Below, one piece after another: positions 1 to 7,693 of a stretch of 64,000 nucleotides of DNA. The translations under genes were made by a program, and so were the position numbers. Under the pieces are notes generated by a model. It was given only the letters and a program-made list of their open reading frames with translations. It made no database searches and was not told the DNA's origin. The first letter of the stretch is position 1. Each line of letters starts with the position of its first letter. The DNA is from Larkinella knui (lineage in GTDB: Bacteria; Bacteroidota; Bacteroidia; Cytophagales; Spirosomataceae): the NCBI RefSeq assembly GCF_003858645.1, contig NZ_RQJP01000007.1:248001-312000 (forward strand), given 5' to 3'.

Positions 1-1
1 C

Positions 2-937
2 AAAATGGTGCATTCGGAAGCGGCTGTGGTAACCTCGGGTGCGTTTTCGGGAATGACGCTGGGGCTGGCGGGCATCCTGACCGGCCTGGACCAGAAAAAA
101 GTAGAAGCGTTGCCGCACCTGGAAGGGACGGGGATGAAATCGGAGGTGATTTGCCAGAAAGGACACGAAATTGTGTATAACCACGCGCTGACCAATACCG
201 GTTGCAAAATGGTGATGGTCGAAACCGTTGAGGACGTGGAAAAAGCCATCAACGAGAAAACCGCTCTTATGCACTTCCTGCATATTCAGTCGGATAAAGG
301 CAAAATTATGCACGAGGAGTGGGTGGCTTTGGGTAAGAAGCACAACATTCCAACCTCCATCGACATTGCCGCCGATGTGCCGCCGACCGAAAACCTCTGG
401 AAATTCAACGACATGGGGTTCAGTTTTGTGGTCGTTTCGGGCGGAAAAGCCATGCGCGGACCGCAAAGTGCGGGGTTGCTGATGGGCAAGAAAGACATCA
501 TTGCAGCCGCCCGGATGCACATGCCCCCGCGCGGTTTCAACATCGGCCGCGGCATGAAAGTGAACAAGGAAGAAATTTTGGGCATGTACGTCGCCCTCGA
601 AAAATTCATCACGCAGGATTATACCAAGCTCTGGAAGTCGTGGGAAGACGGCGTTGCGCACGTCGAAAATACCGTTAAAACCATCAATGGCATCAAAACG
701 GAAGTCCGTGTGAATCCGCTGGGCAATCATACGCCCTCGCTCCGCATCTCCTGGGACCCGGCGCAACTCAAGATTTCGGGCAAGCAATTGCAGGAAGCAC
801 TGCGGAACGGTGATCCGTCCATCGAAGTCGGTGGCGGTGGTCCCAGCAGCATCGGCGTTACGGTCTGGATGCTGAAACCGGGCCAGGAAAAAATCGTAGC
901 GAAACGAATTAAGGAAGAGCTTTCGAAGGCGGTTTAA
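2..937 (+). CDS. PLP-dependent SelA/aminotransferase class V-like enzyme (5' truncated)
   Basis: The reading frame is open from the first bases of the window, so the N-terminus is missing; the first ATG at position 5 is internal. The 310 visible residues carry a fold-type I PLP enzyme core: a VTSGA glycine-turn region near the start, an aspartate in SIDIAAD (about residue 120) placed to contact the PLP ring nitrogen, and the motif SGGKAMRGPQSAG with Lys148 as the likely Schiff-base lysine. This arrangement resembles the SelA / D-glucosaminate-6-phosphate ammonia-lyase (DgaE) branch. The exact substrate cannot be read. It is followed at 1066 by an exported amidohydrolase; enzymes of these two families are paired elsewhere in amino-sugar-acid or acyl-amino-acid catabolism, which makes deamination or elimination of an amino acid derivative a reasonable inference. 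Confidence 0.85.
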   Translation, partial: KMVHSEAAVVTSGAFSGMTLGLAGILTGLDQKKVEALPHLEGTGMKSEVICQKGHEIVYNHALTNTGCKMVMVETVEDVEKAINEKTALMHFLHIQSDKGKIMHEEWVALGKKHNIPTSIDIAADVPPTENLWKFNDMGFSFVVVSGGKAMRGPQSAGLLMGKKDIIAAARMHMPPRGFNIGRGMKVNKEEILGMYVALEKFITQDYTKLWKSWEDGVAHVENTVKTINGIKTEVRVNPLGNHTPSLRISWDPAQLKISGKQLQEALRNGDPSIEVGGGGPSSIGVTVWMLKPGQEKIVAKRIKEELSKAV

Positions 938-947
938 AATTGCCCTT

Positions 948-1030
948 AACCGAATCGTCGGCCCGGCCCCTGAAAGGCTTCCAATCCGGATATAAAAGTT
1001 CCCTTCAGGGCCCGGTCCGACGATTCGGTT
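948..1030. repeat. Long imperfect inverted repeat between PLP enzyme and amidohydrolase
   Basis: Arms at 948-977 and 1001-1030 pair at 27 of 30 positions around a 23-base spacer. The left arm starts 11 bases after the stop codon of the PLP enzyme and the right arm ends 35 bases before the amidohydrolase ATG. There is no T-tract, so it is not a standard intrinsic terminator. It could separate expression of the two genes or protect an mRNA 3' end. Confidence 0.85.
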
Positions 1031-1065
1031 GGGGGTATTCTCCTGAATTAACTAACCCTAATCGT

Positions 1066-2346
1066 ATGAAAAATCGGTTTCTTTTCATTTTTACCGCCCT
1101 GGTCACTGTCGCTCATCTGGCCTGGGCGCAACCCTACCACGTTGTGATCAAGGGCGGGCACGTCATCGACCCCAAAAATAACATCAACGGGATTATGGAT
1201 GTGGCCATTCTGGACGGGAAAATCGCGAAGGTGGCGAAAAACATCGATGCGACGGGTGCCCGGCAGGTGGTCAAGGCCAAAGGAATGTACGTGACGCCCG
1301 GTATCATCGACATCCATACCCACGTTTTTTTTGGGACCAATATGGACCAGACCTACAGTAACGGACCGAATGCGTTGCCGCCCGACGGGTTTACATTTCG
1401 GAATGGCGTGACAACCATCGTCGATGCGGGCTGTTCGGGCTGGCGGGATTTCGAAACGTTCAAGAAACAAACGATCGATGCGTCGCAGACACGGGTGCTG
1501 GCGTTGCTCAACATTGTCGGTAGCGGTATGCGGGGTGGCAAATTCGAGCAGAACATCGAAGACATGGACCCTAAAGCGACGGCGGAAATGGCCCGGAAAT
1601 ACCCGGATCTGGTTGTGGGCGTCAAACTGGCGCACTTCAACGGCCACGACTGGACCCCAACCGACCGCGCCGTGGAAGCCGGAAAGCTGGCGAACAAGCC
1701 GGTGATGATCGACTTCGGCGGCAGCAAACCGACACTTTCCATTGAAGAGTTATTCCTGAGACACCTTCGTCCGGGCGATATTTTCACCCATTGTTTCGGA
1801 CAACTGGCCACCCGCGAGCCGATTCTGGATGTGGCGACCAACAAGGTAAAACCGTTTGTGTGGGAAGCGCAGAAGAAAGGTGTCTTGTTCGACGTGGGCT
1901 ACGGCGGCATCAGCTTTGCGTTCTCCCAGGCCATTCCGGCGCTGAAAAGCGGTTTTTTTCCGAACACGATCAGTACCGATATTCATACCGGCAGCATGAA
2001 CAACGCCATGAAAGACATGCTGAACGTGATGTCGAAATTTCTGGCAATGGGTATGGATCTTCCGGCGGTGATTAAGGCCAGCACCTGGAGTCCGGCGCAG
2101 GCCATCAAACGGCCCGAACTGGGCAGTCTGACGGAAGGCTCCGAAGCCGATGTGGCTATTCTGGATTTGCAGGACGGTAAATTTGCGGTTCGGGATACGG
2201 GCTACTTCGGCTTTTTCGATTACACCGGCCACAAAATTGAGGGAAAACAAAAACTGATCTGCGAAATGACCATCCGCAAAGGCCGGATCGTGTATGACCT
2301 CAACGGCATTGCCGAGCCGATTGTGGTTCGGCAGCGGCCGCAGTGA
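1066..2346 (+). CDS. Exported amidohydrolase/deacetylase family metallohydrolase
   Basis: A 426-residue amidohydrolase-superfamily protein. I chose ATG 1066 because it gives a clean signal peptide (KNR then a hydrophobic stretch ending in AWAQ); a further upstream TTG would run through a palindrome. Metal-binding elements are visible: HTH after TPGIIDI (His84, His86), Lys187 in VGVKLAH as possible carboxylated lysine, His190, His242 in IFTHCFG and Asp305 in STDIH. The ends of the protein form the small beta-sandwich typical of dihydroorotase/deacetylase-like members. The signal peptide suggests periplasmic hydrolysis of an amide or cyclic substrate, unlike cytosolic relatives. With the PLP enzyme before it and a symporter after it, it probably belongs to a catabolic route for an acylated amino compound. 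Substrate unknown. Confidence 0.87.
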   Translation: MKNRFLFIFTALVTVAHLAWAQPYHVVIKGGHVIDPKNNINGIMDVAILDGKIAKVAKNIDATGARQVVKAKGMYVTPGIIDIHTHVFFGTNMDQTYSNGPNALPPDGFTFRNGVTTIVDAGCSGWRDFETFKKQTIDASQTRVLALLNIVGSGMRGGKFEQNIEDMDPKATAEMARKYPDLVVGVKLAHFNGHDWTPTDRAVEAGKLANKPVMIDFGGSKPTLSIEELFLRHLRPGDIFTHCFGQLATREPILDVATNKVKPFVWEAQKKGVLFDVGYGGISFAFSQAIPALKSGFFPNTISTDIHTGSMNNAMKDMLNVMSKFLAMGMDLPAVIKASTWSPAQAIKRPELGSLTEGSEADVAILDLQDGKFAVRDTGYFGFFDYTGHKIEGKQKLICEMTIRKGRIVYDLNGIAEPIVVRQRPQ

Positions 2347-2348
2347 CG

Positions 2349-2547
2349 GTATTCGGTTTACGGTTTACGGTGGGCTGAAGCATTAACCGGGCTAATCAAG
2401 ATTTGCAATCTTGATTGTGGCTGTTGCGGATTTAAAATCCGTAACAGTTTAGGTCGGCATTTCAAATGCCGACCAGCGCATTTAGTTTAACTCCGCTAGC
2501 AGAAACGCGTCAGCCCACCGTAAACAGAAAACCGTAAACCGAATACC
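2349..2547. repeat. Compound palindromic element with three nested hairpins
   Basis: Outer arms 2349-2378 and 2510-2547 are complementary apart from an 8-base insertion in the right arm. Three smaller hairpins lie inside: 2394-2416, 2421-2447 and 2452-2474, the last with perfect 11-base arms and a one-base loop. The left arm begins 3 bases after the amidohydrolase stop codon. The outer arms share the motif TTTACGG..GGTGGGCT with the repeats at 16.9 kb and 37.5 kb. Confidence 0.85.
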
Positions 2548-2556
2548 TCAAACTGT

Positions 2557-2564
2557 TATATTTG
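2557..2564 (+). promoter_or_regulatory. Possible Bacteroidota -7 element (TATATTTG)
   Basis: TATATTTG matches the TAnnTTTG consensus and lies 33 bases before the chosen ATG at 2598. No TTTG was found at the expected -33 distance, so only half the promoter is supported. It argues against the TTG start at 2562, which lies inside the element. Confidence 0.35.
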
Positions 2565-2597
2565 GGGGTAATTCCTAAACCTTCTGAAAATAGTATT

Positions 2598-3710
2598 ATG
2601 CATAAGCTGATTCTGGGTCTGGCGGGTGTCTGTCTGCTGGTTGCGCTTGGGTTGATGGTCTCCGGAAATCTTCCGCTGGCGGGACCTTTTCTGATTGCCT
2701 TTTTTCTGGCAGTCGCCATCGGTTTTCGGGGGTTCGAAAATTTGAAAGGGTTTTCCTACACGGTGATGATTTTTGCCGCCGTCACCACGGCCCTGTTTTA
2801 TCCCACATATTTTGTTTCCTACAACGGGTTCAAATTCAGTACGTTAATTACGCCCCTGATCCAGCTCATCATGTTCGGGATGGGAACCTCGATGAGTCTC
2901 GGTGATTTTGTCGGGGTGGTTAAAATGCCGCGCGGGGTGCTGATCGGCGTTGTTAGCCACTTCATCATCATGCCGACCATTGGGTATACGCTGGCGAGCA
3001 TCAGCGGTTTGCCGCCCGAAATTGCCGCCGGAATTATCCTGATCGGTTGTTCGCCCAACGGCATGGCTTCCAACGTGATTTCGTACCTGGCCAAAGCCAA
3101 TCTGGCCTTGTCGATCACCATCACGGCCATCTCCACCATGCTGGCCCCGTTTGTGACGCCGGTTCTGATGCGGTTGCTGGCGGGTGCTTTCGTCGAAATC
3201 GATACGCTGGCGATGATGTGGGACATCACTAAAATGGTGATTCTGCCGATTGGCGCGGGCTTGCTGTTCAACAAGTTTCTGAGTGGAAAGGCCAAATGGC
3301 TGGACGATGCCATGCCGTATGTTTCCATGTTTGGCATCACGTTTATCATTGTCATCATTACCTCGGCGGGTCGCAACAGCCTGCTGTCGATTGGCCCCAT
3401 CCTGCTTGTTCTGGTCCTGATTCACAACTTATCCGGTTACTTGCTGGGCTACTGGTCGGGTCGTTTGTTCCGGATGAGCGAGCGCGACTGCCGAACCATT
3501 GCAATTGAAGTGGGGATGCAAAACGGCGGTCTGGCGTCGGGGATTGCCAACCAGATGGGTAAAATGGCCACCGTCGGTCTGGCTCCGGCTATTTTTGGTC
3601 CGCTGATGAACATCACCGGCTCTATTCTGGCGTCATGGTGGCACCGCCGGATGCCAAAAGAAGAGCGGGAAGCCCCGCAGGAAGTAGTGCATGGGCACCG
3701 GAGTCTGTAA
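2598..3710 (+). CDS. Bile acid:sodium symporter (BASS) family transporter
   Basis: A 370-residue polytopic inner-membrane protein with about nine to ten hydrophobic helices spread along its length. The sequence has the family's helix-breaking glycine/asparagine regions (for example GCSPNGMASNVISYLAKAN and EVGMQNGGLASGIANQMG), which form the crossover where Na+ and substrate bind in ASBT-like carriers. ATG 2598 is preferred because it starts directly before the first helix. BASS proteins import organic anions with sodium, including bile acids, pantoate, pyruvate or other carboxylates. Placed after an amidohydrolase and a PLP enzyme on the same strand, it may bring in a carboxylate made or used by them; this is inference. 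Confidence 0.9.
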   Translation: MHKLILGLAGVCLLVALGLMVSGNLPLAGPFLIAFFLAVAIGFRGFENLKGFSYTVMIFAAVTTALFYPTYFVSYNGFKFSTLITPLIQLIMFGMGTSMSLGDFVGVVKMPRGVLIGVVSHFIIMPTIGYTLASISGLPPEIAAGIILIGCSPNGMASNVISYLAKANLALSITITAISTMLAPFVTPVLMRLLAGAFVEIDTLAMMWDITKMVILPIGAGLLFNKFLSGKAKWLDDAMPYVSMFGITFIIVIITSAGRNSLLSIGPILLVLVLIHNLSGYLLGYWSGRLFRMSERDCRTIAIEVGMQNGGLASGIANQMGKMATVGLAPAIFGPLMNITGSILASWWHRRMPKEEREAPQEVVHGHRSL

Positions 3711-3726
3711 CTAACGTTCGACGTCT

Positions 3727-3863
3727 CGCTCGCGTGCCGCGAGTGAGGAATATAAATAGGGCCTCCGGCCCGAAGTGTGGCTTTCGGAGAGTTGGCTGCT
3801 TGTCGGTGGGCGATGCGCGGGCCGGAGGCCCTTTGGATAAACGTCACTCGCGGCACGCGAGCG
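3727..3863. repeat. Nested palindromic repeat, copy 1
   Basis: Perfect 20-base outer arms (3727-3746 with 3844-3863) enclose perfect 15-base inner arms (3758-3772 with 3818-3832). A second copy lies at 4972-5118. The central segment GCTGCTTGTCGGTGGGCGAT is the same in both. The two copies flank the SMP-30-like gene. Confidence 0.93.
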
Positions 3864-3892
3864 TCAACAGTAGCGTCCTGTTCTTCATTACG

Positions 3893-3913
3893 AGGACGCC
3901 CCGCCGGGGCTTG
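3893..3913. repeat. Short GC-rich hairpin, shared with 57.2 kb element
   Basis: AGGACGCCCCGCCGGGGCTTG is nearly identical to 57185-57206, which carries one extra T in the loop. It forms a small CCCCG/CGGGG stem. Confidence 0.7.
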
Positions 3914-4011
3914 AAATCAAATCGAGCATCGGAATTCTAGTAACAGGGGGCTCCTCCGGAGCCAAATCATTTCTGCTCTATTATAGACCTTGAATCAACC
4001 AACCAGATACA

Positions 4012-4941
4012 ATGAATCGAATGCGTTTGAAAAACCGATCACGTGCTTTTGTTGCCTCGCTGACCGGCGCGGGCTTATTGCTGATTTCTGCCATGCCCAA
4101 TACCGCTGAGGAATTATTTAAATCGAGTGTGTTTACGCCGGTCAACGGATTTACGTCTGGTGTGGAAGGTCCGGCGGTAGACAAGTCCGGCACGGTTTAC
4201 GCGGTCAACTTTGGGAAACAGGGCACCATTGGGCAGGTAACGCCGACCGGCGAAGCCAGCGTGTTCATCGAACTGCCCGAAGGCAGCATTGGCAACGGCA
4301 TTCGGTTCAATAAGAAGGGCGATATGTTTATTGCCGACTACCCCAAACACAACATTCTGAAGGTGGCCGCAGGTACCAAAAACCTGAGTGTTTTTGCCAA
4401 CGAACCGCGCATGAACCAGCCCAACGACATCGCCATCGACAGCAAAGACCGGCTGTATGCAAGCGACCCGAGTTGGAAAAACAATACCGGTAATCTCTGG
4501 CGCATCGATACCGATGGCAAGGTGACGTTGCTGGAAGAAAACATGGGAACCACCAACGGCGTCGAAGTGAGTCCGGATGATAAACACCTGTACGTCAACG
4601 AGTCGAATCAGCGGAAAGTCTGGGCCTATGATTTATCGGCCGATGGCAAACTCAGCAACAAACGCCTGCTGATCGAGTTTCCGGATTTCGGCATGGACGG
4701 TATGCGCTGCGACGTGGACGGTAATCTCTACATCGCCCGGTTTGGGAAAGGAACCGTTGCCAAAGTGGCGCCGAACGGCAAAGTGGTTCAGGAAATTCAG
4801 TTGGTCGGCAAGCGCCCTACCAACATCTGTTTCGGCGGAAAGGATGGTCGCACGGCCTACGTAACGCTTCAGGATCAGGGCAATCTGGAAAGCTTCCGGG
4901 TCGATAAGCCGGGCCGGGAATGGGCGATACGGAAGAAGTAA
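4012..4941 (+). CDS. Secreted SMP-30/gluconolactonase-like beta-propeller protein
   Basis: A 309-residue protein with an N-terminal signal peptide (basic start, hydrophobic stretch to about residue 30) followed by repeated beta-propeller blades. Metal-site residues of the SMP-30/gluconolactonase/LRE fold are placed as expected: Glu52 in VEGPAV, Asn182 in TNGVEVSPDD and Asp229 in GMDGMRCD. Family members hydrolyse sugar lactones or other esters with a divalent cation. Secretion suggests action in the periplasm or outside the cell. The gene sits between two copies of a long palindromic repeat, so it probably forms its own transcript. The substrate is unknown; lactonase activity is inferred from the fold only. 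Confidence 0.85.
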   Translation: MNRMRLKNRSRAFVASLTGAGLLLISAMPNTAEELFKSSVFTPVNGFTSGVEGPAVDKSGTVYAVNFGKQGTIGQVTPTGEASVFIELPEGSIGNGIRFNKKGDMFIADYPKHNILKVAAGTKNLSVFANEPRMNQPNDIAIDSKDRLYASDPSWKNNTGNLWRIDTDGKVTLLEENMGTTNGVEVSPDDKHLYVNESNQRKVWAYDLSADGKLSNKRLLIEFPDFGMDGMRCDVDGNLYIARFGKGTVAKVAPNGKVVQEIQLVGKRPTNICFGGKDGRTAYVTLQDQGNLESFRVDKPGREWAIRKK

Positions 4942-4971
4942 AATCTGATTTTCCGTTCTTTCCGTTGTTCC

Positions 4972-5118
4972 GTTCTCGCTCGCGTGTCGCGAGTGAGGAA
5001 TATAAATAGGGCCTCCGGCCCGACGCGTGGTTTTCGGACAGGTAGCTGCTTGTCGGTGGGCGATGCACGGGCCGGACGCCCTTTGGATAGAAGTCACTCG
5101 CGACACGCAAGCGAGAAC
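4972..5118. repeat. Nested palindromic repeat, copy 2
   Basis: Outer arms 4972-4996 and 5094-5118 pair at 24 of 25 positions; inner arms are 5018-5032 and 5078-5092 with one mismatch. Compared with copy 1, one outer pair changes from C-G to T-A on both sides, a compensatory change. The 13-base direct repeat AAATCTGATTTTC occurs at 4941-4953 and 5132-5144 on either side. Confidence 0.93.
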
Positions 5119-5140
5119 GAAAGCGACAACGAAATCTGAT

Positions 5141-5187
5141 TTTCTACCGGATTGACAACCATCCTTGCCTTGAAAATCCGGTAGAAA
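5141..5187. terminator. Hairpin at 3' end of the receiver-Crp gene
   Basis: Perfect 13-base arms (5141-5153 and 5175-5187) with a 21-base loop lie 20 bases beyond the stop codon of the minus-strand regulator. The U-tract is weak on both strands, so the terminator role is tentative. Confidence 0.5.
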
Positions 5188-5207
5188 AATGGGCCTCCTC
5201 CTCCGCA

Positions 5208-6263
5208 TTACCAGCGTGAGCGCTTCAGTTTTTCGGGTTGAAGCACGCGGATATTGGTGCCGCTGATGTCGACCAGCCCGTCGGCTTTAAACTCACTCAG
5301 CGTTCGAATCAGCGATTCCGTTGCGGTTCCGACCATGGCCGCCAGGTCATCGCGTGAGAATTGGATGACTGATTCATGGCCATTGGTTTGCAGATTTTGA
5401 TGCAGACGCAGGAGCGTGTCGGCAACCCGTCGGCGCAGGGAGTCATAAGCCATCTCAAGCAATTGCTGTTCGCGCTCGGTGACCCGATTGGCCAGCAGCT
5501 GAACAAACCGGCGGGCCACTTCGCCGTCGCGCGAAATCAGGTCGATAAAAACGTCTTTCGGAATATAGACCAACTCGGAATCCTCCAGCGCGACGGCCGA
5601 ATCCGTCTGGTCGGTTTGCTCCAGCAGGCTCACATACCCGAAAAAATCGCCCGGCTGGTGTAATCCCGTAATAAATTCTTTGCCATCCGGATTGGTTTTA
5701 TACGTTTTGACACGGCCAGCCTGGATAAAATACAGCCGCATGGGTTCGTCGCCTTCCGAATAAATAAACTGCTTTTTCTTGATTAAATGCCCCTTCCGGT
5801 CCACCGTCAGCGAGTCGATACCGGTCAGTGAGTGGGCATCATCCAAAAATTGAACCAGGCCTTCTTTGGTGGGCTCATAGGTGGGGCGCATTTGATAAAA
5901 CCGTTTCAGGCGTCCTTCCACCGCATTCAGCAATTCAATTTCATCGAACGGTTTGGTCAGGTAATCGTCGGCCCCCATTTCCATGCCCCGGCGGAAGTCG
6001 GCGCGCTCCGTTTTGGCGGTCAGAAAAATAAACGGAATTCCCGCCAGCTCCGGGTTTTTGTTGAAAATATGCAGTACACCATACCCATCCAATACCGGCA
6101 TCATAATGTCGCAAATGACCAGGTCCGGCTTGGTTTCCAACGCCTTTCCAACGCCAATTTTGCCGTTTTCGGCGGTCAGAACGTGGTAATTGGCAAGTTC
6201 CAGAATCTCGGCGGTATTTTCCCGAATGTGATCGTTATCTTCAATGAGCAGAATGGTTTTCAT
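5208..6263 (-). CDS. Response regulator with Crp/Fnr-type output (REC-cNMP-HTH)
   Basis: A 351-residue regulator. Residues 1-120 form a receiver domain with the acidic pair ED(8-9), phospho-acceptor Asp52 in CDIMMPVLDG and a Lys near 104 in YLTKPF. Residues about 145-265 form a cyclic-nucleotide-binding-type beta barrel (FIYSEGDEPMRLYFIQAGRV, PGDFFGYVSLLE). Residues about 275-345 form a Crp-type winged helix with FSRDDLAAMVGTATESLIRTL as the recognition region. It therefore couples phosphorylation to a Crp-like DNA reader. Its start overlaps the end of the histidine kinase gene by 23 bases, so the two are translationally coupled partners. Confidence 0.92.
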   Translation of the reverse strand: MKTILLIEDNDHIRENTAEILELANYHVLTAENGKIGVGKALETKPDLVICDIMMPVLDGYGVLHIFNKNPELAGIPFIFLTAKTERADFRRGMEMGADDYLTKPFDEIELLNAVEGRLKRFYQMRPTYEPTKEGLVQFLDDAHSLTGIDSLTVDRKGHLIKKKQFIYSEGDEPMRLYFIQAGRVKTYKTNPDGKEFITGLHQPGDFFGYVSLLEQTDQTDSAVALEDSELVYIPKDVFIDLISRDGEVARRFVQLLANRVTEREQQLLEMAYDSLRRRVADTLLRLHQNLQTNGHESVIQFSRDDLAAMVGTATESLIRTLSEFKADGLVDISGTNIRVLQPEKLKRSRW

Positions 6264-7461
6264 GATGAAATGAAAGGGTTACGGTTGTGCCGCGGTTGAG
6301 TTGGCTGTGGAAGTCGATGGAACCGTTCAGGAGTGTAAGATACTGAGCGACAATGTGTAAGCCTAAACCCGTCCCCTGAATGGTCGTAACATTTTTTGCC
6401 CGGTAAAATCGTTCGAACAGGTGTTTCTGATCTTCGTCCGACATACCAATGCCCTGGTCCTGAATCGATATACGAACCTGGCCGTCGCGGCACCAGAGGC
6501 TGATTCGAATCGGCTGGTCTTCGCCGGAATATTTAATGGCATTTGACAGCAGGTTGACCAGCATTTTGCGAATCAGCGACTGATCGAGCCAGACTTTTTC
6601 CGGACAGTCCTGTTCGGTTTGAATCGTTTGTCCTGCTTTTAACATGCCCTGCATGTCGCCGATCACGCTGTCTACCAGGTCATTGAGATCAAATAATGAA
6701 TAGGACGCTTCAATTTTGCCTTCTTCCAGCTTGCCCACCGATAAAAATTCTTCCAGAATGTCGTTGAGGTGGTTGACCGACCCCTTGATGCGCTGAATGT
6801 GGCGGTTTCGTTTGTCTTGCTGGTCGGTCGTCGTGTATTTATTCAGTAGGTCCGCCGAGGTCAGGATCGCGCTCAGGGGAGTTCGGAATTCGTGCGACGC
6901 CATCGACACAAAGCGCGATTTCAGTTCACCCAGTTCGCGTTCGGTGGCCAGCGCTTTGGAGAGTTCATCTTTCGACATTTCAAGCTGGTGTAACGTGACC
7001 ATGAGCGCGTTGGTTCGGTCAGCTACCTTGTGTTCCAGTTCGGCGTTGAGTTGTTCAATGCGGTTCTTCTGTTCAACAAGAACCCGTTCGGCTTCTTTTT
7101 TATACGTCGTATCAATGATGTAAGCAACCACGTAAAGTTCTTCTTCCTGATAAAAATAGCTCAGGCTGATTTCGGCCGGGAACGAAGAACCGTCTTTGCG
7201 TTTGGCGTACAGATCCCCGCGGCCGTGGCCCATCGGTCGCACCTGCGGGTTGGCGTTAAACGACATTCGCAGGTTCTTGTGGAGGTGCGTAATGGAGTCA
7301 GATACCAGCAATTCGATGGTTTGACCCACCATTTCAGCTTCCGTATAGCCAAACAATTTCAACGCGTAATGGCTAACCGAAATCATCCGTCCCCGGCTGT
7401 CAGAGAGAATAATGCCGATGGTGGCGTTAGCAAAAACGGCAGAAAATAAGTCGGTAATCAT
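6241..7461 (-). CDS. Soluble PAS-domain sensor histidine kinase
   Basis: A 406-residue kinase from ATG 7461. An upstream TTG-type extension has no conserved features and runs through a palindrome. Residues 1-125 are a PAS domain with its PAC tail (VVAYIIDTTYKKEAE). A coiled coil (about 125-180) leads to HisKA with His190 in FVSMASHEFRTPLSAI. The ATPase domain shows the N box (LVNLLSNAIKYSG), G1 (QDQGIGMS) and G2 (GTGLGLHIV). No membrane helix is seen, so it should sense a cytoplasmic signal such as redox state or a small ligand. The downstream receiver-Crp gene overlaps it and is the obvious partner. Confidence 0.92.
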   Translation of the reverse strand: MITDLFSAVFANATIGIILSDSRGRMISVSHYALKLFGYTEAEMVGQTIELLVSDSITHLHKNLRMSFNANPQVRPMGHGRGDLYAKRKDGSSFPAEISLSYFYQEEELYVVAYIIDTTYKKEAERVLVEQKNRIEQLNAELEHKVADRTNALMVTLHQLEMSKDELSKALATERELGELKSRFVSMASHEFRTPLSAILTSADLLNKYTTTDQQDKRNRHIQRIKGSVNHLNDILEEFLSVGKLEEGKIEASYSLFDLNDLVDSVIGDMQGMLKAGQTIQTEQDCPEKVWLDQSLIRKMLVNLLSNAIKYSGEDQPIRISLWCRDGQVRISIQDQGIGMSDEDQKHLFERFYRAKNVTTIQGTGLGLHIVAQYLTLLNGSIDFHSQLNRGTTVTLSFHHENHSAH

Positions 7462-7604
7462 AAAATACGTCTGGTGCTTTGCAAGTAATGGCGGATTGCG
7501 GGATTTTCTGCAAGATAATGGGGAAAAAGGAAGAACTAGCTGACAAATATCAGTTCGGCAACCAACGTATCTCATGTTTGCTGGGTGGCAAAAGACGCAT
7601 TTTT

Positions 7605-7654
7605 GTTTCCGGATTTCGCCGGTCTGTCGCGACCGCCCGGCGAAATCCGGAAAC
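7605..7654. repeat. Palindrome in the divergent region before the kinase and thioredoxin-like genes
   Basis: Perfect 17-base arms (7605-7621 and 7638-7654) with a 16-base loop that itself contains GGTC/GACC. CTGGGT at 7581-7586 and ACCCAG at 7653-7658 may extend the pairing. It lies 40 bases before the + strand ATG at 7694 and 144 bases before the minus-strand ATG at 7461. Confidence 0.8.
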
Positions 7655-7693
7655 CCAGTGACCATTTCCATGCGTCAATAATCTGTTTGTTTT

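Larger units (their letters stand above)
3711..4011. other. 301-base intergenic stretch filled by palindromic repeats
   Basis: No gene is seen. The stretch holds the 137-base nested palindrome at 3727-3863, a CCCCG/CGGGG hairpin at 3893-3913 also found near 57.2 kb, and a short GGCTCC/GGAGCC hairpin around 3947-3964. Confidence 0.8.

Noticed and set aside
940-1065. Upstream TTG extension of the amidohydrolase
   Set aside because: It would translate through the long palindrome and hide the signal peptide that begins at 1066.
3711-5207. Composite transposon formed by the two nested palindromes around the SMP-30-like gene
   Set aside because: No transposase lies between them, and each copy has its own terminal inverted repeats, so two separate small elements fit better.
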